Below, piece by piece: positions 22,822-35,100 of a stretch of 60,000 bases of DNA. This stretch comes from Bolinopsis microptera (lineage: Eukaryota > Ctenophora > Tentaculata > Lobata > Bolinopsidae), in contig NC_087081.1 in the NCBI RefSeq assembly GCF_026151205.1, positions 16,673,053 through 16,733,052 on the forward strand, written 5' to 3'. Every line of letters begins with the position of its first letter. Position 1 is the stretch's first letter. The notes beneath the pieces were generated by a model that saw only the letters and a list, made by a program, of their open reading frames with translations, made no database searches and was not told the DNA's origin. Both the position numbers and the translations under genes were made by a program.

Positions 22822-23132
22822 AAAAATGGGCGATTAGGTTTGGCCTCTATACGACCACTATACGGCCACTATAGAGGCCGTATAGAGGCCGTATAGAGGC
22901 CATATAGAGGCCGTATAAAAGCCGTATAGTGGCCGCGTAGGGGCCATATAGTAGCCGTATAGAGGCCGTATAAAGGCCATATAGAAGCCGTATAAAGGCC
23001 GTATAGTGACAGTGTCATGTAAGGGCACAAATAGTGGCCGTATAGAGGCCGTATAAAGGCCATATAGAGGCCGTATAGAGGCCGTATAGTGGCCGTATTA
23101 TATAGAGGCCAAACCTAATCGCCCATTTTCCC
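22819..23132. mobile_element. 314-bp inverted-repeat element with TATAGAGGCC tandem core
   Basis: Left end 22,819-22,851 (GGGAAAAATGGGCGATTAGG then TTTGGCCTCTATA) is matched by its complement at 23,100-23,132, one base shorter. The core is about 20 degenerate copies of (C)CGTATAGAGGC / CGTATAGTGGC, mostly in one orientation. No transposase, no certain target duplication. Coding-like retroelement fragments abut both ends. Confidence 0.8.
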
Positions 23133-23275
23133 ATCGTCACGTCTCTTCTTTTCTTTCTTAGGCAGTATGGCTTTGTTGGTATCATCAATCGCATCAACAA
23201 AATGTCCATACAGTTCCGTAACCTCACTCTCATCGGTTTGCTCGCATAGAGCAGAGTACCGATTCTTATACTGCA
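23133..23275 (-). pseudogene. Possible retroelement linker fragment
   Basis: Open frame reading QYKNRYSALCEQTDESEVTE, LYGHFVDAIDDTNKAI and LPKKEKKRR. It resembles the segment between endonuclease and RT in some non-LTR ORF2 proteins. An AG acceptor-like dinucleotide stands just before it, so a host exon cannot be ruled out. The frame ends inside the inverted-repeat element. Confidence 0.35.
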
Positions 23276-23900
23276 TATAATTATAATGTTTTGAACTTAA
23301 ATATACCTGCTGAACTACTTTCGATGAGTCTTAATGTCTGAAAAACAATAAAGGGGATATAATAGTATAGGGGGTAAATAGTATTGTGAATATAAGAGCG
23401 ACGGTCATTGGTCATGCTTGCCAGCATTGTGATCCTCATCCTGGAGTCGAAAAAGCAGTCTTGGCGTGATATTTTCTTATCGTTAAAACGTGACATCATG
23501 ATTGCTACCTGCCAGCACACCAAACGTAAACAACAGATCGGTCACGGGTCATCTTACCTCTAATTTATCTGTTCGCGAAATTTATGAATTCACGGAATTT
23601 TAGAACTCAAAACTAAGCAGTTTTGGCTCCGAATCTGCTCGGCAACCAAAGATCTGTGAGTGATCATGTCATGTGAGGTACGGGAAATAAAAATAAACAA
23701 ATTTTTAAAATGAATGAGTGCGGCCGCGGTCGGTCCGAATCAGCTGATACTATTACTACTACTACTATGTCGGAACTAAGTCCGATCTACGCCAGATAAC
23801 CCCCTCCACATATTCCTGTCCCGCATCAGGGTTCGCAGTTCCTCTTTAGAGTTGGTCCAAACTTCCTTCAGTAATATCCGGTTGGAAGAGACAAGGACAA
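23276..23900. other. No gene seen
   Basis: AT-rich unassigned sequence with a short (ACT)n run at about 23,751-23,766. Confidence 0.3.
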
Positions 23901-23909
23901 GTTGCAAGT

Positions 23910-24230
23910 GAAACAAGGAAGTTAGGAGTAAGGGCAAATTTACCAGGGGAAGCCTCGAGTCCAAAATTGTGGAGAAAAGTGGTTTCTCCCCAACCCCCAC
24001 CCTCTAGCTCTAGTATTCAGTATTGCTCTTTTGCGATCTCGGAAGGCAGGCCTCCACTTTGCAACACTATCTCGGAAGCGGGAGCTCTCGATACGTATCT
24101 CGTACGTATTGATAATGACTCGGACCGAGAATGTTCCAAGTCAAAATTTTTTCAAAGTTTTTCTGTAACCACTTTTCTCCACGTTTCATGCTACCCTGTT
24201 CATCATTACTATTAGCCGATAATATTTTTT
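23910..24230 (+). repeat. Dispersed repeat, three local copies
   Basis: Shares blocks with 24,676-24,805 and 25,480-25,690: GAATGACTCGGACCGA, AGTCAAAATTTTTTCAAAG, CCACTTTTCTCCAC, TTTCATGCTACCCTG. Order is conserved with indels between blocks. It also carries the GATCTCGGAAGGCAGGCCT block shared with about 25,540. No coding. Confidence 0.7.
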
Positions 24231-24232
24231 GA

Positions 24233-24367
24233 AGTCAACACCTATTGCAAATATGCATTTCAAGATTTTAGAAATTTTTTTTGAAGAAATATCCGGCAAA
24301 ATTTTCTGAAACCGGACCGGAACTGGAACCGGATCCGGATTCAGCCGGATATCCGGTCGGTTCTTAA
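24233..24367 (+). repeat. CCGGAT-rich dispersed repeat, copy 1
   Basis: Starts ATGCATTTCAAGATTTTAG and ends GCCGGATATCCGGTCGGTTC. The second copy is at 26,489-26,615. The interior varies by duplication of CCGGA-containing units. Confidence 0.75.
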
Positions 24368-24675
24368 TATAGTAATTGATAAAATACACAGTCTGTGAAT
24401 TACAAGTTCCGTGTAAAAAAAAAGAAAAAAAAAAGTTCCGTGTACATTTTGAAATCTAGCTGCATCAGTGAAATTGAATGTGGGAATGCACTCCTAACGA
24501 TAAATAATAATACAGTTATGCAAATAATAAACGGAGAAACATCACTGAAATCTAATTACCTATACCTTGAGCCCTTTAGAAAGAAAAGAATTTAAACCTG
24601 ATGGCAATTTTTCTCACCAAGTTAACAGAGCAATATTAAAGCTACAATAAATTATTTATAAAATTTTTATAAACA

Positions 24676-24805
24676 GGAAGCGGGAGCGTATCGAGAATGA
24701 CTCAGAACGAAAATCTTCTAAGTCAAAATTTGTTCAAAGTTTCTCTGGAAACCACTTCTCTCCACGTTTCATGCTACCCTGTTCATTATTAGCCGAAAAC
24801 ATTTT
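24676..24805 (+). repeat. Dispersed repeat, copy 2
   Basis: Matches 23,910-24,230 from AAGCGGGAGC through TTTCATGCTACCCTG and TATTAGCCGA. Confidence 0.65.
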
Positions 24806-24959
24806 TCTTTCGGTTTTCCGAAGTCTGCACCTACCCCTCGATACTGGATACACAATTTTGGGGCTCTTACAAATTCGCTCGCCCAAAAATTATCACGTGA
24901 CTTTGGTTTTTATGATTTTGCAGCCGAACAAAACGGTTTTACGAAAACCCTATTCGGAT

Positions 24960-25031
24960 TCCCAACCCTAACCCTAACCATAACCCCAAAGCTACTCATA
25001 ACCCTAACCACAGCCCTGACCTTAACCCGAT
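24960..25031 (+). repeat. Degenerate telomere-like stretch
   Basis: Several CCCTAA or near-CCCTAA units (CCCAACCCTAACCCTAACC, then ATAACCCTAACCAC, CCTTAACCC). Interstitial and decayed; could be a small relic or chance derivative of a TTAGGG repeat. Confidence 0.5.
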
Positions 25032-25479
25032 CAGCCCTAAAAGTAAACAATCGAATTCGTGTTTTACTAACAGCTGTCGCGTGACCAAAACGGTTTTTTG
25101 CCAATAACTCTCCAGGGAAGTATTTTTACCCTACGTCATGGGGGATTGTTCGGAATCAACGTCCAAAAATACACCGATCATGATGAATTTCATACCCTCA
25201 GCTCAGGGTCTTTTCACAAGAATTTTCTTAAAATTTGGGCGAGCGATTTAGTGGGAGCGCAATTTTGGACTTGAGGCAATTCACCCGGGTCGTAATGCAA
25301 TTTCGGAAGACAGTCTGCACTTTGCAGTCTGCACAAAACTTGACTCGATGCCAAAACTGGATCGTACTATTAGTATTAAACACGACAAAGAGCAATACTA
25401 GAGCTTAATGCTAAATAAAAGGGTGGGGGAAGGGGGGAGGCTGGCTTTTCGGTTTTCTGAATTCTTTTTAAAAATGTTC

Positions 25480-25690
25480 TTCTGGAAACCACTTTTCTGC
25501 ACAATTTTAGACTTGAGGCTTCCCCTTTTAATGCGAATGCGATCACGGAAGGCAGGCCTTCCTCTTCCAAAACGAGCTCGGCAGCGGGAGTTCTGCCCTT
25601 AGAGGTACGTATTGAGAATGACTCGGACCGAAAAAGTCAACATTTTTTCAAAGTTTTCTGGAAACCACTTTTCACTACATTTCATGCTCC
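25480..25690 (+). repeat. Dispersed repeat, copy 3
   Basis: Shares CTGGAAACCACTTTTC, GACTTGAGGCTTCCCC, GGAAGGCAGGCCT and GAATGACTCGGACCGA with 23,910-24,230. A partial further copy of the 'ACTTGAG ... CGGAAG' part lies at about 25,265-25,330. Confidence 0.6.
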
Positions 25691-26488
25691 TCCTTTTTCT
25701 TCTCCCAGCTTTGAATCTGTGATGGATGTGATGGAAGGCTTGCAGTCACTTTTATCCCTACATGGGCTCATGTAGGGGCCTTCCAAGTGATAGGGTAACA
25801 GTGACTGCTAGTAGAGAAAATATGAAGGTTCCACCAGTAGACATAAATAAGTATCGAAAGCAGGGCATTGGCTCGACCTCCGAGGCGGGGTATCCGTGAG
25901 GACCCTGGTCGTAATCAGCTCTGCACTGTTTCAGTGTATCCTGATGCCTGAAATCTCGGACACTGCGTACGTACAGGGTAGACAGCCACGTATGATTTTG
26001 TCTGTGAGTTTTTCATCACTTCCTGACATAGCCAGACCTCAGCTGGATTCTTCCTTTCCCTTTCTCTTTAATTCCCGTTCAATCTACCTCTTCATCATCA
26101 GTTAGAGATGCCTAGCCTTGCACTCGAACTTTGTCTCCACAGTTCGCCACGGTATCTCTTTTGGAGGCCTCCTGCCGGGCAACACTAGCTCTCAGACACT
26201 GGCTAACTAGTAACTTATCGCGCACGGTTTAGTTTCTGTGTCTTTTCCGTGGTCGTGTGTGCCGTTTTGTGCCGCCCTCTCTGCTGTTCTCGCGCATGCG
26301 CTCACCCACTCCTCAGTGAGCTGTTCATTTGACAACATCACTGCCCAATAAAATTTATGCAATAAAAATCATTATACACCCATGATCATATGATCAAAAC
26401 ACAAAGCTTTGAAATGTAATGTTCCAAATTATATTTTAAATGTTTTAAAAAATGTGCTACTCAGCGGATAAAATGTAACGAAAAATAT
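25691..26488. other. Unassigned, possible retroelement end
   Basis: Contains a hairpin (CCTACATGGGCTCATGTAGG at about 25,770) and a region around 25,860-25,930 rich in CG dinucleotides. No protein-like frame. Its nearness to the RTE-like endonuclease remnant suggests it could be flanking retroelement sequence. Confidence 0.25.
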
Positions 26489-26615
26489 GCATTTCAAGAT
26501 TTTAGAAATAAATTTAAAAAAAGAAATATCCGGCAAAAACCCAGCAACATTTTTTGAAACCGGAGCCGGAGCCGGAACCGGATATTGAAGCCGGATATCC
26601 GGTCGGTTCCTAGGC
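26489..26615 (+). repeat. CCGGAT-rich dispersed repeat, copy 2
   Basis: ATGCATTTCAAGATTTTAG ... GCCGGATATCCGGTCGGTTC, like 24,233-24,367. It meets the end of the RTE-like remnant near 26,615. Confidence 0.75.
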
Positions 26616-26619
26616 GACA

Positions 26620-27748
26620 TCCTCTCTCTTCTCCTCACAAGGCTCCTGATCGTATTGGTTCTTGGCCAAGAACAGCCCCCTTCTTGCACTGTCCACTCTG
26701 GGTCACTTGAGGGGTCGATCTGCTTTTGTCGGCCCTTCTTGGGCCGCCTCAATAGCAACCACAAGCTTCCCGTAGTTTTCAGTGGCCCCATCATCCTCCT
26801 CTACCAGGCCAGAGAATCTATTCCGAACTTCAATTGCATGCTTTTTTAAAAAGCTCACCATCCAACTTCAGGGCACTGTAATCATAGTTGACTTTTTCGG
26901 AGGCCTGTGGCCTTTCCTAAAGCTAACTTTGATATTACACAATACAACTCTGTGATTAGATCCCAACGACTGAAAAGAGTTGTAAACTTCAGTGTTCTTT
27001 AATGAGTTTTTCCACTTCCGCCGTATGAGAATATAGTCAATCTGACCTTTGTTAAGTGTCCCATCGGATAAGAAGGTCCACTTCTTGTTGACCTTCTTCC
27101 TAAAGCAGATATTGGTAATTTCCATATCACACTCCAGGGCAGTGTAGCGATTCCGATTGGTACGAGTATGAAAGTACCAACGGGAATTTTCTTCGCTCTC
27201 CTTTCCAAGCCGGGCGTTCATATCTCCCTCTGTGATCAGCAGGTGGTGCGCTGGCACATCGTTCATAGCCTGTCTAAGGGTGTTGTGGACATTCTCCGCA
27301 TCTTCGACAAGTGCTGCCTCGGTAGGACTATAAGCAGTTATAGTTGTGAGTCTGGGATTCGGCCTGTTAAAGGAGATAGTCAGCACCCTTGAGCCATATG
27401 GTTTAATGAGGCCGATTGCGCTGTATGCTCTTCTAGTCAGCAGAAAGCCAACTCCTCCAGTGGCTGCTACTGCTCCATTCCTCCATGCTGAAACAGTTAC
27501 CAAGCTAACCCCCTCCTTAAACTTTTCGATCTTGATCGGCTCTTGTAACCAATCCCAAGGATCTCCATGCCACTCTCCAGAAACTGAGTAACGAGTTCAA
27601 GGCGCTTGTAACCTTCTCTAGCAGTTCGGACATTAACTGTCCCTACTAGAGCTACCTCAATACAAGAAACCAATGCATCCCCATCCTTTTTTTGTTGTTT
27701 TATGTTATTATTTGTGCCGGGTGAAGGAGCCGGTTTATCATCTGTCAC
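26620..27748 (-). pseudogene. RTE-like LINE remnant: endonuclease domain
   Basis: Reads from 27,748 down. First frame (27,748 to about 27,500): VGTVNVRTAREGYKRLELV, FLESGMEILGI. Then after a frameshift 27,503-26,868: GGVGFLLTRRAYSAIGLI, VPAHHLLITEGDMNARLG, KGQIDYILIRRKWKNS, LGSNHRVVLCNIKV. This is the APE-type endonuclease as found in RTE-like elements; GDMNARLG, QIDYIL and the SNHRV motif (SDH in active enzymes, Asp replaced by Asn here) identify it. Below 26,868 a degraded linker continues to about 26,620, where the CCGGAT repeat begins. No reverse transcriptase follows, so it is truncated as well as frameshifted. Confidence 0.8.
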
Positions 27749-28142
27749 CCTTCTCCTAGGGAGTTTTAGAGTAAAAGAGTCAGCAAAGTAAAGGCTTCAT
27801 TTTCAGTCTAATTTCAATAACCGCGGCCCGGTGTCTTTATTGACTACAATCACTACCCAAAACTACAAGCTTTTGCATTTTTACATCACTCAATGCTGTG
27901 TAGTTCTAGATCATTGTTAAAGAATCCTGACGTAGGAGGATCCTGACGTAGGAGGATCCTGACGTAGGAGGATCCTGACGTAGGAGGATACTCTGCAACT
28001 CTGCAAGCGTAGGAGGATAATCAACCAAAACTTAATACTTTTGCATATTCAAACTCTATTTATTGGCTGATTTTTTCCTTTAATCATTTTTCGATTCATT
28101 TATTGCTTCAATCATATTCTATCAATTTTTTCCTTTAATAAT
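27749..28142. other. No gene seen
   Basis: Contains a 19-bp tandem repeat of about four units (GATCCTGACGTAGGAG core) at 27,925-27,990; otherwise AT-rich. Confidence 0.5.
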
Positions 28143-29016
<874 letters not shown>

Positions 29017-29148
29017 CTAATCGTTACTATTATCTAAACGTTATCATCATATCCTTTATCAATTGAACGTTTATTTGAGGTTATTTTCGTTTAAATTATA
29101 AAGATATTTTCAGTTTAAAAACCTCCTGACAGACATTCTTTCTTTCAG

Positions 29149-30332
29149 AGAAAACTTGCCGCACTGGTACGAACTGCAGAATCATATCAGGAAAAATCAA
29201 AGAAATCAGAGGTAGTCGGGGAATTATTCTGACAATAATACAAGGTGACATTAGGTTTTTCGGTATACGCAAGTATATATTCCAATGACATTTAGAATTA
29301 TCGTGATAAGGAAATGTCCGTTAATTAAGTGGTAAAACTAATTCCTGCTCAATCATCGTTAATTGTTGCTAGAGTGAAGTTGTTCGCCGTGTTATGTTAA
29401 TCCTACCAAACCGTTTCCATTCTATAATCAACTTTGATGTACCTATTGAAGTTAATACACCACCATGCAAGTCTAAGGGAAAAATAACAAACAATTTGAT
29501 TGAATAGGATCTGCAGTATTGTAACGCGCATTGCAACAAATAGTAAAGAATTACCATTTTAAGCTCGCAGGAGTAACAAGATTTCACTGTGCACGAGAAT
29601 TGCGCGCGCTTGTTAAAGTTAATACAGAAAAAAAAAAAAAAAATGTACATGCCTTAACTAAACAGGTATAGTAATGTAACTTAAATTCTAGACCATCCAA
29701 GGGACTAAGAGTGTTTGTTTGTTTCCCCAAATATTTTAGCCAATAATTGATAGGCTTGCAGTATTTACCTATTTAAAAATCTTCACTGACGGTCATTACA
29801 CATTATGCTGAACCACCTCCAAACAAATTTACCGCCAAAATCATGGGACCAGTATTCAAGGCCTTTTCGCAATTTTTTCAGATTAGTGTTTGCCTGGTAT
29901 TGGATAAGCGGAGTAATTTTGGATATAAGCTCGTAGATAAACCCTATAATCAATTTCCAAAATTTTGCTCATTAGTTCAAACTCAGATTTCCAGGACATT
30001 TTGTTTCAAAATTGGTCAATTAATTAATTTCGCAATAAAAATACGTTGTGATGAGGACAACTCTGTACTGAACTTACATGGAAAACATGTAAACTAAACC
30101 CTAGTATAGTGGTAATTTACCAATGTTTACTTAGACTGACGACTGACGGATTTCCAGATTTATTTTGAAATATGAATACCCCTGTTATTTTTTCCTCTAT
30201 CCGGGATAAAGTGTAGCCCGCACTTTTTATTCTTTCATTAAATGTTGAACTGATGCTTCACTATTTCAGAGACAGTCGAGATCGGATATATGTAGCAAGC
30301 GACCAAAAGCAAGTGACAAACCAACTCGCTGA
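29149..30332 (+). CDS. Possible last two exons of an unidentified gene
   Basis: Exon 29,149-29,211 (acceptor TTCTTTCAG, donor GAG|gtagtc) reads RKLAALVRTAESYQEKSKKSE split by no stop. Exon from 30,270 (acceptor CTATTTCAG) continues in the same phase for 20 codons (RQSRSDICSKRPKASDKPTR) to a TGA at 30,330. In another phase the same exon is open longer, ending in a stop near 30,377 (DSRDRIYVASDQKQ, ADIIKLRHHH), so the phase choice is unsure. No upstream exon was found. Weak call, based on splice signals and composition only. Confidence 0.25.
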
Positions 30333-30377
30333 CATCATTAAACTCCGCCATCATCACCCCTTTTCTCATGAGTCGTG

Positions 30378-32180
30378 AAGAGTTTAGTCTTCATTAAACT
30401 GTAATTATTTTTCCTGCTCGGCATTCATCTTAATATGTAAATTACTGATTTCTTGTTCAGACACTAAATGCCTCAATGATCAAAGTGGTATATGATTAAG
30501 TGGATTTTTACTCAATCGTCCAAATTTTACGTTAGACATCAGCCATCCAAAGAGGAATAAGGATTGGAAAGATGAAGATATGCTAACGGCTATTTCATTT
30601 CTACACACGATAGCTTGTGTAAATCGCTGGTGGCTAAGGTGGAGAGGGATAACGTATTTTGCTAACGTAATATTTTAGCAGTAAATCATGGCAAGTATAT
30701 AAACATTGTGTAATTTCTTTCCTAGCGTAGAGTCGACCATTTCATGACTTATATGGAGAAAAAATTAGATGAACATTAAAGTTGTTGGATTTCCTATTCT
30801 GCAGTTATACTACTCTAGCTAACAGCACCTGTTTGCTGATATATCGACATAATTGTTCAGTATTCATGTTAAAAAATAACTAGCGCCAATTTCGGCGTGT
30901 TCAAAGAAATTTTCTTTACTGTGATACTGGGCGATTTTGTGTAATTTTGCGTTTTGTGGCTACTTCGAGTTATGCGTAGATTACCGTTTCAACTTGACCC
31001 TGAATCTTGATTTGGACAAAGAGCGTATTATTGATAAATTAATTGTTATCGAATACGAATTGTACAAACCATCGAATCAGAAAAACTGACGTGTTCTTTC
31101 TTTTTAATTTCCAAAGTTTTCAGTTTTGATGGCACGTGGAGGGGGGGGGTGGGGGGGGGGGGGAAAACCTTTTTGCACACAATTCTCCCGATCGGTCCGC
31201 GCGCGAAGTCCAACGTCAGCATAGTGCTGTTCCGTCTGTCACACGATCACAGAATTGGATTCGGGTCAATGTTAATTTGATGACCAGATTCTTGTAGTAT
31301 TTGTGATTAATAGAAGACACGGTGTTGGCAATTGGAAATCGTAGTATACTTAAAATAGTGGAATAAATACATTTAAACAAACAATACATTCGGGAAATTA
31401 AACCTTTCAGGCCTCTTACTCATTAATATTAACTGCGAAAGAGTTCAGAAGTCATATTACTTGGTGTAATTTTCGGTGTTGAAAGTATGCGGGTCATAAT
31501 CATGCGATTTTGATTCAGCTATCAAAATCGAGTCAAATCAGAATTCGGCGATCAATATTCATCATCAAAATATCAATTTTCTTAAACGTATTATAATATG
31601 TTAACTAACATAATGAAAAATCAGGTTCTGTTAGTTTCTTAGCTCCTTAATTAACTAATTTATACCCAGCTAAATTTTTATATCCTAAACACCCCCATAA
31701 GTCATGGAAGGGTCAAAAGATTCAAGAGTTCAGCGAGTCGGCTACTTCTACCTTCACGAGAGCTAAACTTCAATTTACCTCAATCTGAACTGACTTGTAC
31801 AGTGGTAGAACACATTACAACCGGGCTTATCATTTTACTTTTAAGTCAGATTTATCCTACTCTTATCTTGGACAAAACATCTCGATCGTATCGTTATTAA
31901 ACTAACTTGAAAACCATAAATAACTGTCAAAAATTCTGGGGACTTATGGGGACAAATGGTGAATTACGTCAACGAGTTGACCTCTAGTCCCCACGATTTT
32001 TAGTCCCCATTAGTCCCCAAAAGTCTCCATTGGTAGTCATTACTCCCCCCCCCTGTCAGGCGCTTTGAGTTATATGAACGATTAACTCACTTGAATGTAG
32101 CCATTAGACAAGATAAGTATTTTTGGTGTATGTTCATTGTTTAATGTTTATGTTATTATTGAAATTTTCTTTATTTTTAG
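30378..32180. other. Intergenic or 5' region of the downstream gene
   Basis: AT-rich with a poly-G run at 31,141-31,163 and a GGGGACT/AGTCCCC-rich patch at 31,938-32,030. The upstream exons of the gene at 32,181 should lie here or further left; none could be supported. Confidence 0.3.
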
Positions 32181-35100
32181 GGAAAAGAAGTGTGGGAGGA
32201 ATGGCTAAAGATTGTAAAACCTCAGATAACGGTTTTTATGGCACTGGGGCCAGAACCGACAACTTGAGCGACGAAATGAAACTATCAATTAGAGGTTTAT
32301 TAGCAACTATCAATTAGAGTTTTATTAGCAACTATCAATTAGAGATTTATTAGCAACGCTATCAGAAAGTTTTGAATTTTCGTCGTCAGCTGAATACCAA
32401 TTTGTAAATTGCCAGCACAATTATCTTTTTTTATTGTATCCGGATAATTATCTTTGTATTGAGTACATCGTATTTGTAAGGATACATTGAACTGTAATAT
32501 ATAATTAATATTTTATATAATTACATTGTTTTTTTCAGAAGCAGTGCAGACCTCTATGAATAACATGATGCCTCAAATAGAGGCTATGGTCAGGAACACC
32601 ATTCGCTCAGAAATGGCTACCTTACTACTGGGACAGGTGAGGTATTGCCAGGTCTACTGGTGGTCCATCAGTTTAAATATCAAACAACTAATAATGGGGG
32701 GGGGGTCAACCTCATTTTACCTCATGAGGCCAGCCAAAAAAGGCAAAATTGGGATGAGGTAAAATGAGGTAAAATGAGGTAAATAAATCTAGTTTTCTAA
32801 GCCTTTTTTTAGAGACAAAAAAGGTTTATTCGAAGTCATTGTACTATAATTCGAGGCTGTGCATGGTCTCCCATGATATTTAATCGTTTATTAGGGGTGA
32901 TGTGGTCCCTGGGAAGGGGCATTCCCAGTTTAACCTACTTACTCTCCAAACTTGGGGTAAATAAAACTTCGCATTATAATTATTATTTATGAAAAGAAAA
33001 TTGAACATTTCAATTTCCATGATCCATTAGGATATTGTAAATAGCACTTGCTAAGTTTTGTAAAGGAATTAGCAATAACTTTAGTGTCACTTTGGCAGTT
33101 GCCAATTTATGGGGATATTTCCGCATTGCATGACATGGACCATTTAAATAATATCTTAATTTGATATTGCGATTATCGAGTCACTCTGAAACAAATTGTG
33201 TCTAACTAGACCAAATGTAAACAACAGTTGTGCATGGAACTGGATTGGATATCTACATGAATTTAGTCGAAATTGCATAGTGAAAGGTCATTTCATAATA
33301 AATTACTCATATAAACTCATACTTCATACAATTCTAAGTTCTTATGTACATGTTCAATGTTTCGCTGTAGAATAAAGGGCGGTTCAGAAAACCACCTTTC
33401 GTTGAAATAATTAGATATCACCTCTAATTAGTTGCTCTATAGGGTCGGGAACAACCAAAAAAATGTTTGTGTCTCTAAGGTTTCGTATAATACTGACTTG
33501 GGCCACGCCCATATTTTTCACCAATTTTAAACAGGTAAAATTCTCTAAATCGTCAATTTAGTCACGAAGGAGTATGGAAGGAGTTCTAAATGTGTGCTCC
33601 TCTAATAGAAACAGTAGGAAATGGTTAACTTTAGTCGAGGTTTCAGGTCTCTACAATGTCGGGAAGTTCCTGCAGGAATTTGCGCATTGCGCTGAAGCGC
33701 AAGATTCACAGCACCAAAAGCGAAGGTCGTAGAGACATGAGACCTTGACTAAAGTTAACCATTTCATACCATTGCTATAAGAGTATGCCACTTTCAGAGT
33801 CCTGAACACACTCCTAGTACAGCTCTTAATCGTCAATTATATGAATTTTACCTGCTAAAATATATCATCTTTAACTGATATCAATTTAGTTTAACACTGT
33901 TAATTTTTTTTAAAAACATAATACTTCACACCAAACTAACGCACAATTGCAATATGATAGTATAAAAAGGAAGGTTTTCCTTGGATTCCAAATTCAACTT
34001 TGATTATATCCTGGCACTGATTATCATTTCTCGATTGTTCTCCATTTTCCAATGCAGTCAGCAAGTTCCAATTAAGGTAGACTAGGTTTTCGAATCTTCA
34101 TATTATGTTCAGAAGCAGGCCAGAAGGGGTTGTTACCAGAGGAATATCTTCTTGGAACAAGGGAATTAATGAGGTCTTCATTTATAACTCGTCAGTGACA
34201 GTCCGGACAGGATGAGCATTGACGAGATCCACTGATTACTTCATAGCTCGTCATTGATAGGATCAGTATTAAATGAGGTCGAATGATTACTTCATAGCTC
34301 GTCACTAACTGTATCAGCATAACATGACTAACAACTAAGTACGAGGTCCAGTGATCTCTTGCTGATACGTCAAGACAAGATCAGTAAATAGCTAAAAATA
34401 TCGAAAAAAATTAGCTTAGAAATTACAGAGTACAGATGCCTTCTTCACAACTAACTCTTCGGCCTCATCTTTTTAAATCACTCATTCCCTCTGAAACAAG
34501 ATAATGCTTAGGACTAGGAGGAACTTAGTTAAATTCTTGTATGATTCAGTAATATAAGAGGAAAATTCCTTAGTAAGCTAACATTCTTTTGTAGGATGTT
34601 ACCACTTATCATATCTGTTATCCAGCATAATCCCTCAACTAGACCCTCTTATTCTTGAGTCTTGACAATGACAGTAGCAATGTACACTATTTTGATGCTC
34701 GGTCCAGGTCTCCAAGAAAACCTTCCTTTTTATATTCTCATATTGTGTGTTAGTTTGGTGTGAAGTATTATTTTCTTTTTAAAAACTAACAGTGTTAAAC
34801 TAAAATGATATCAGTAAAAGATGATATATTTTAACAGGTAAAATTCATATAATTGACGATTAAGAGATATGGGAGTGTGTTCAGGACTCTGAAAGTGGCA
34901 TACTCTTAAAGTAACGGTATGAAATGGTTAACTTTAGTCAAGGTCTCATGTCTCTACGACCTTCGCTTTTGGCGCTGTGAATCTTGCGCTTCAAGCGCAA
35001 TGCGCAAATTCCTGCAGGAACTTCCCGACATTGTAGAGACCTGAGACCTCGACTAAAGTTAACCATTTCTTACTGTTTATATTAGAGGAACACACATTTA

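Noticed and set aside
23281-23523. 80-codon minus-strand frame
   Set aside because: No family resemblance and no splice-consistent neighbours; AT-rich chance frame.
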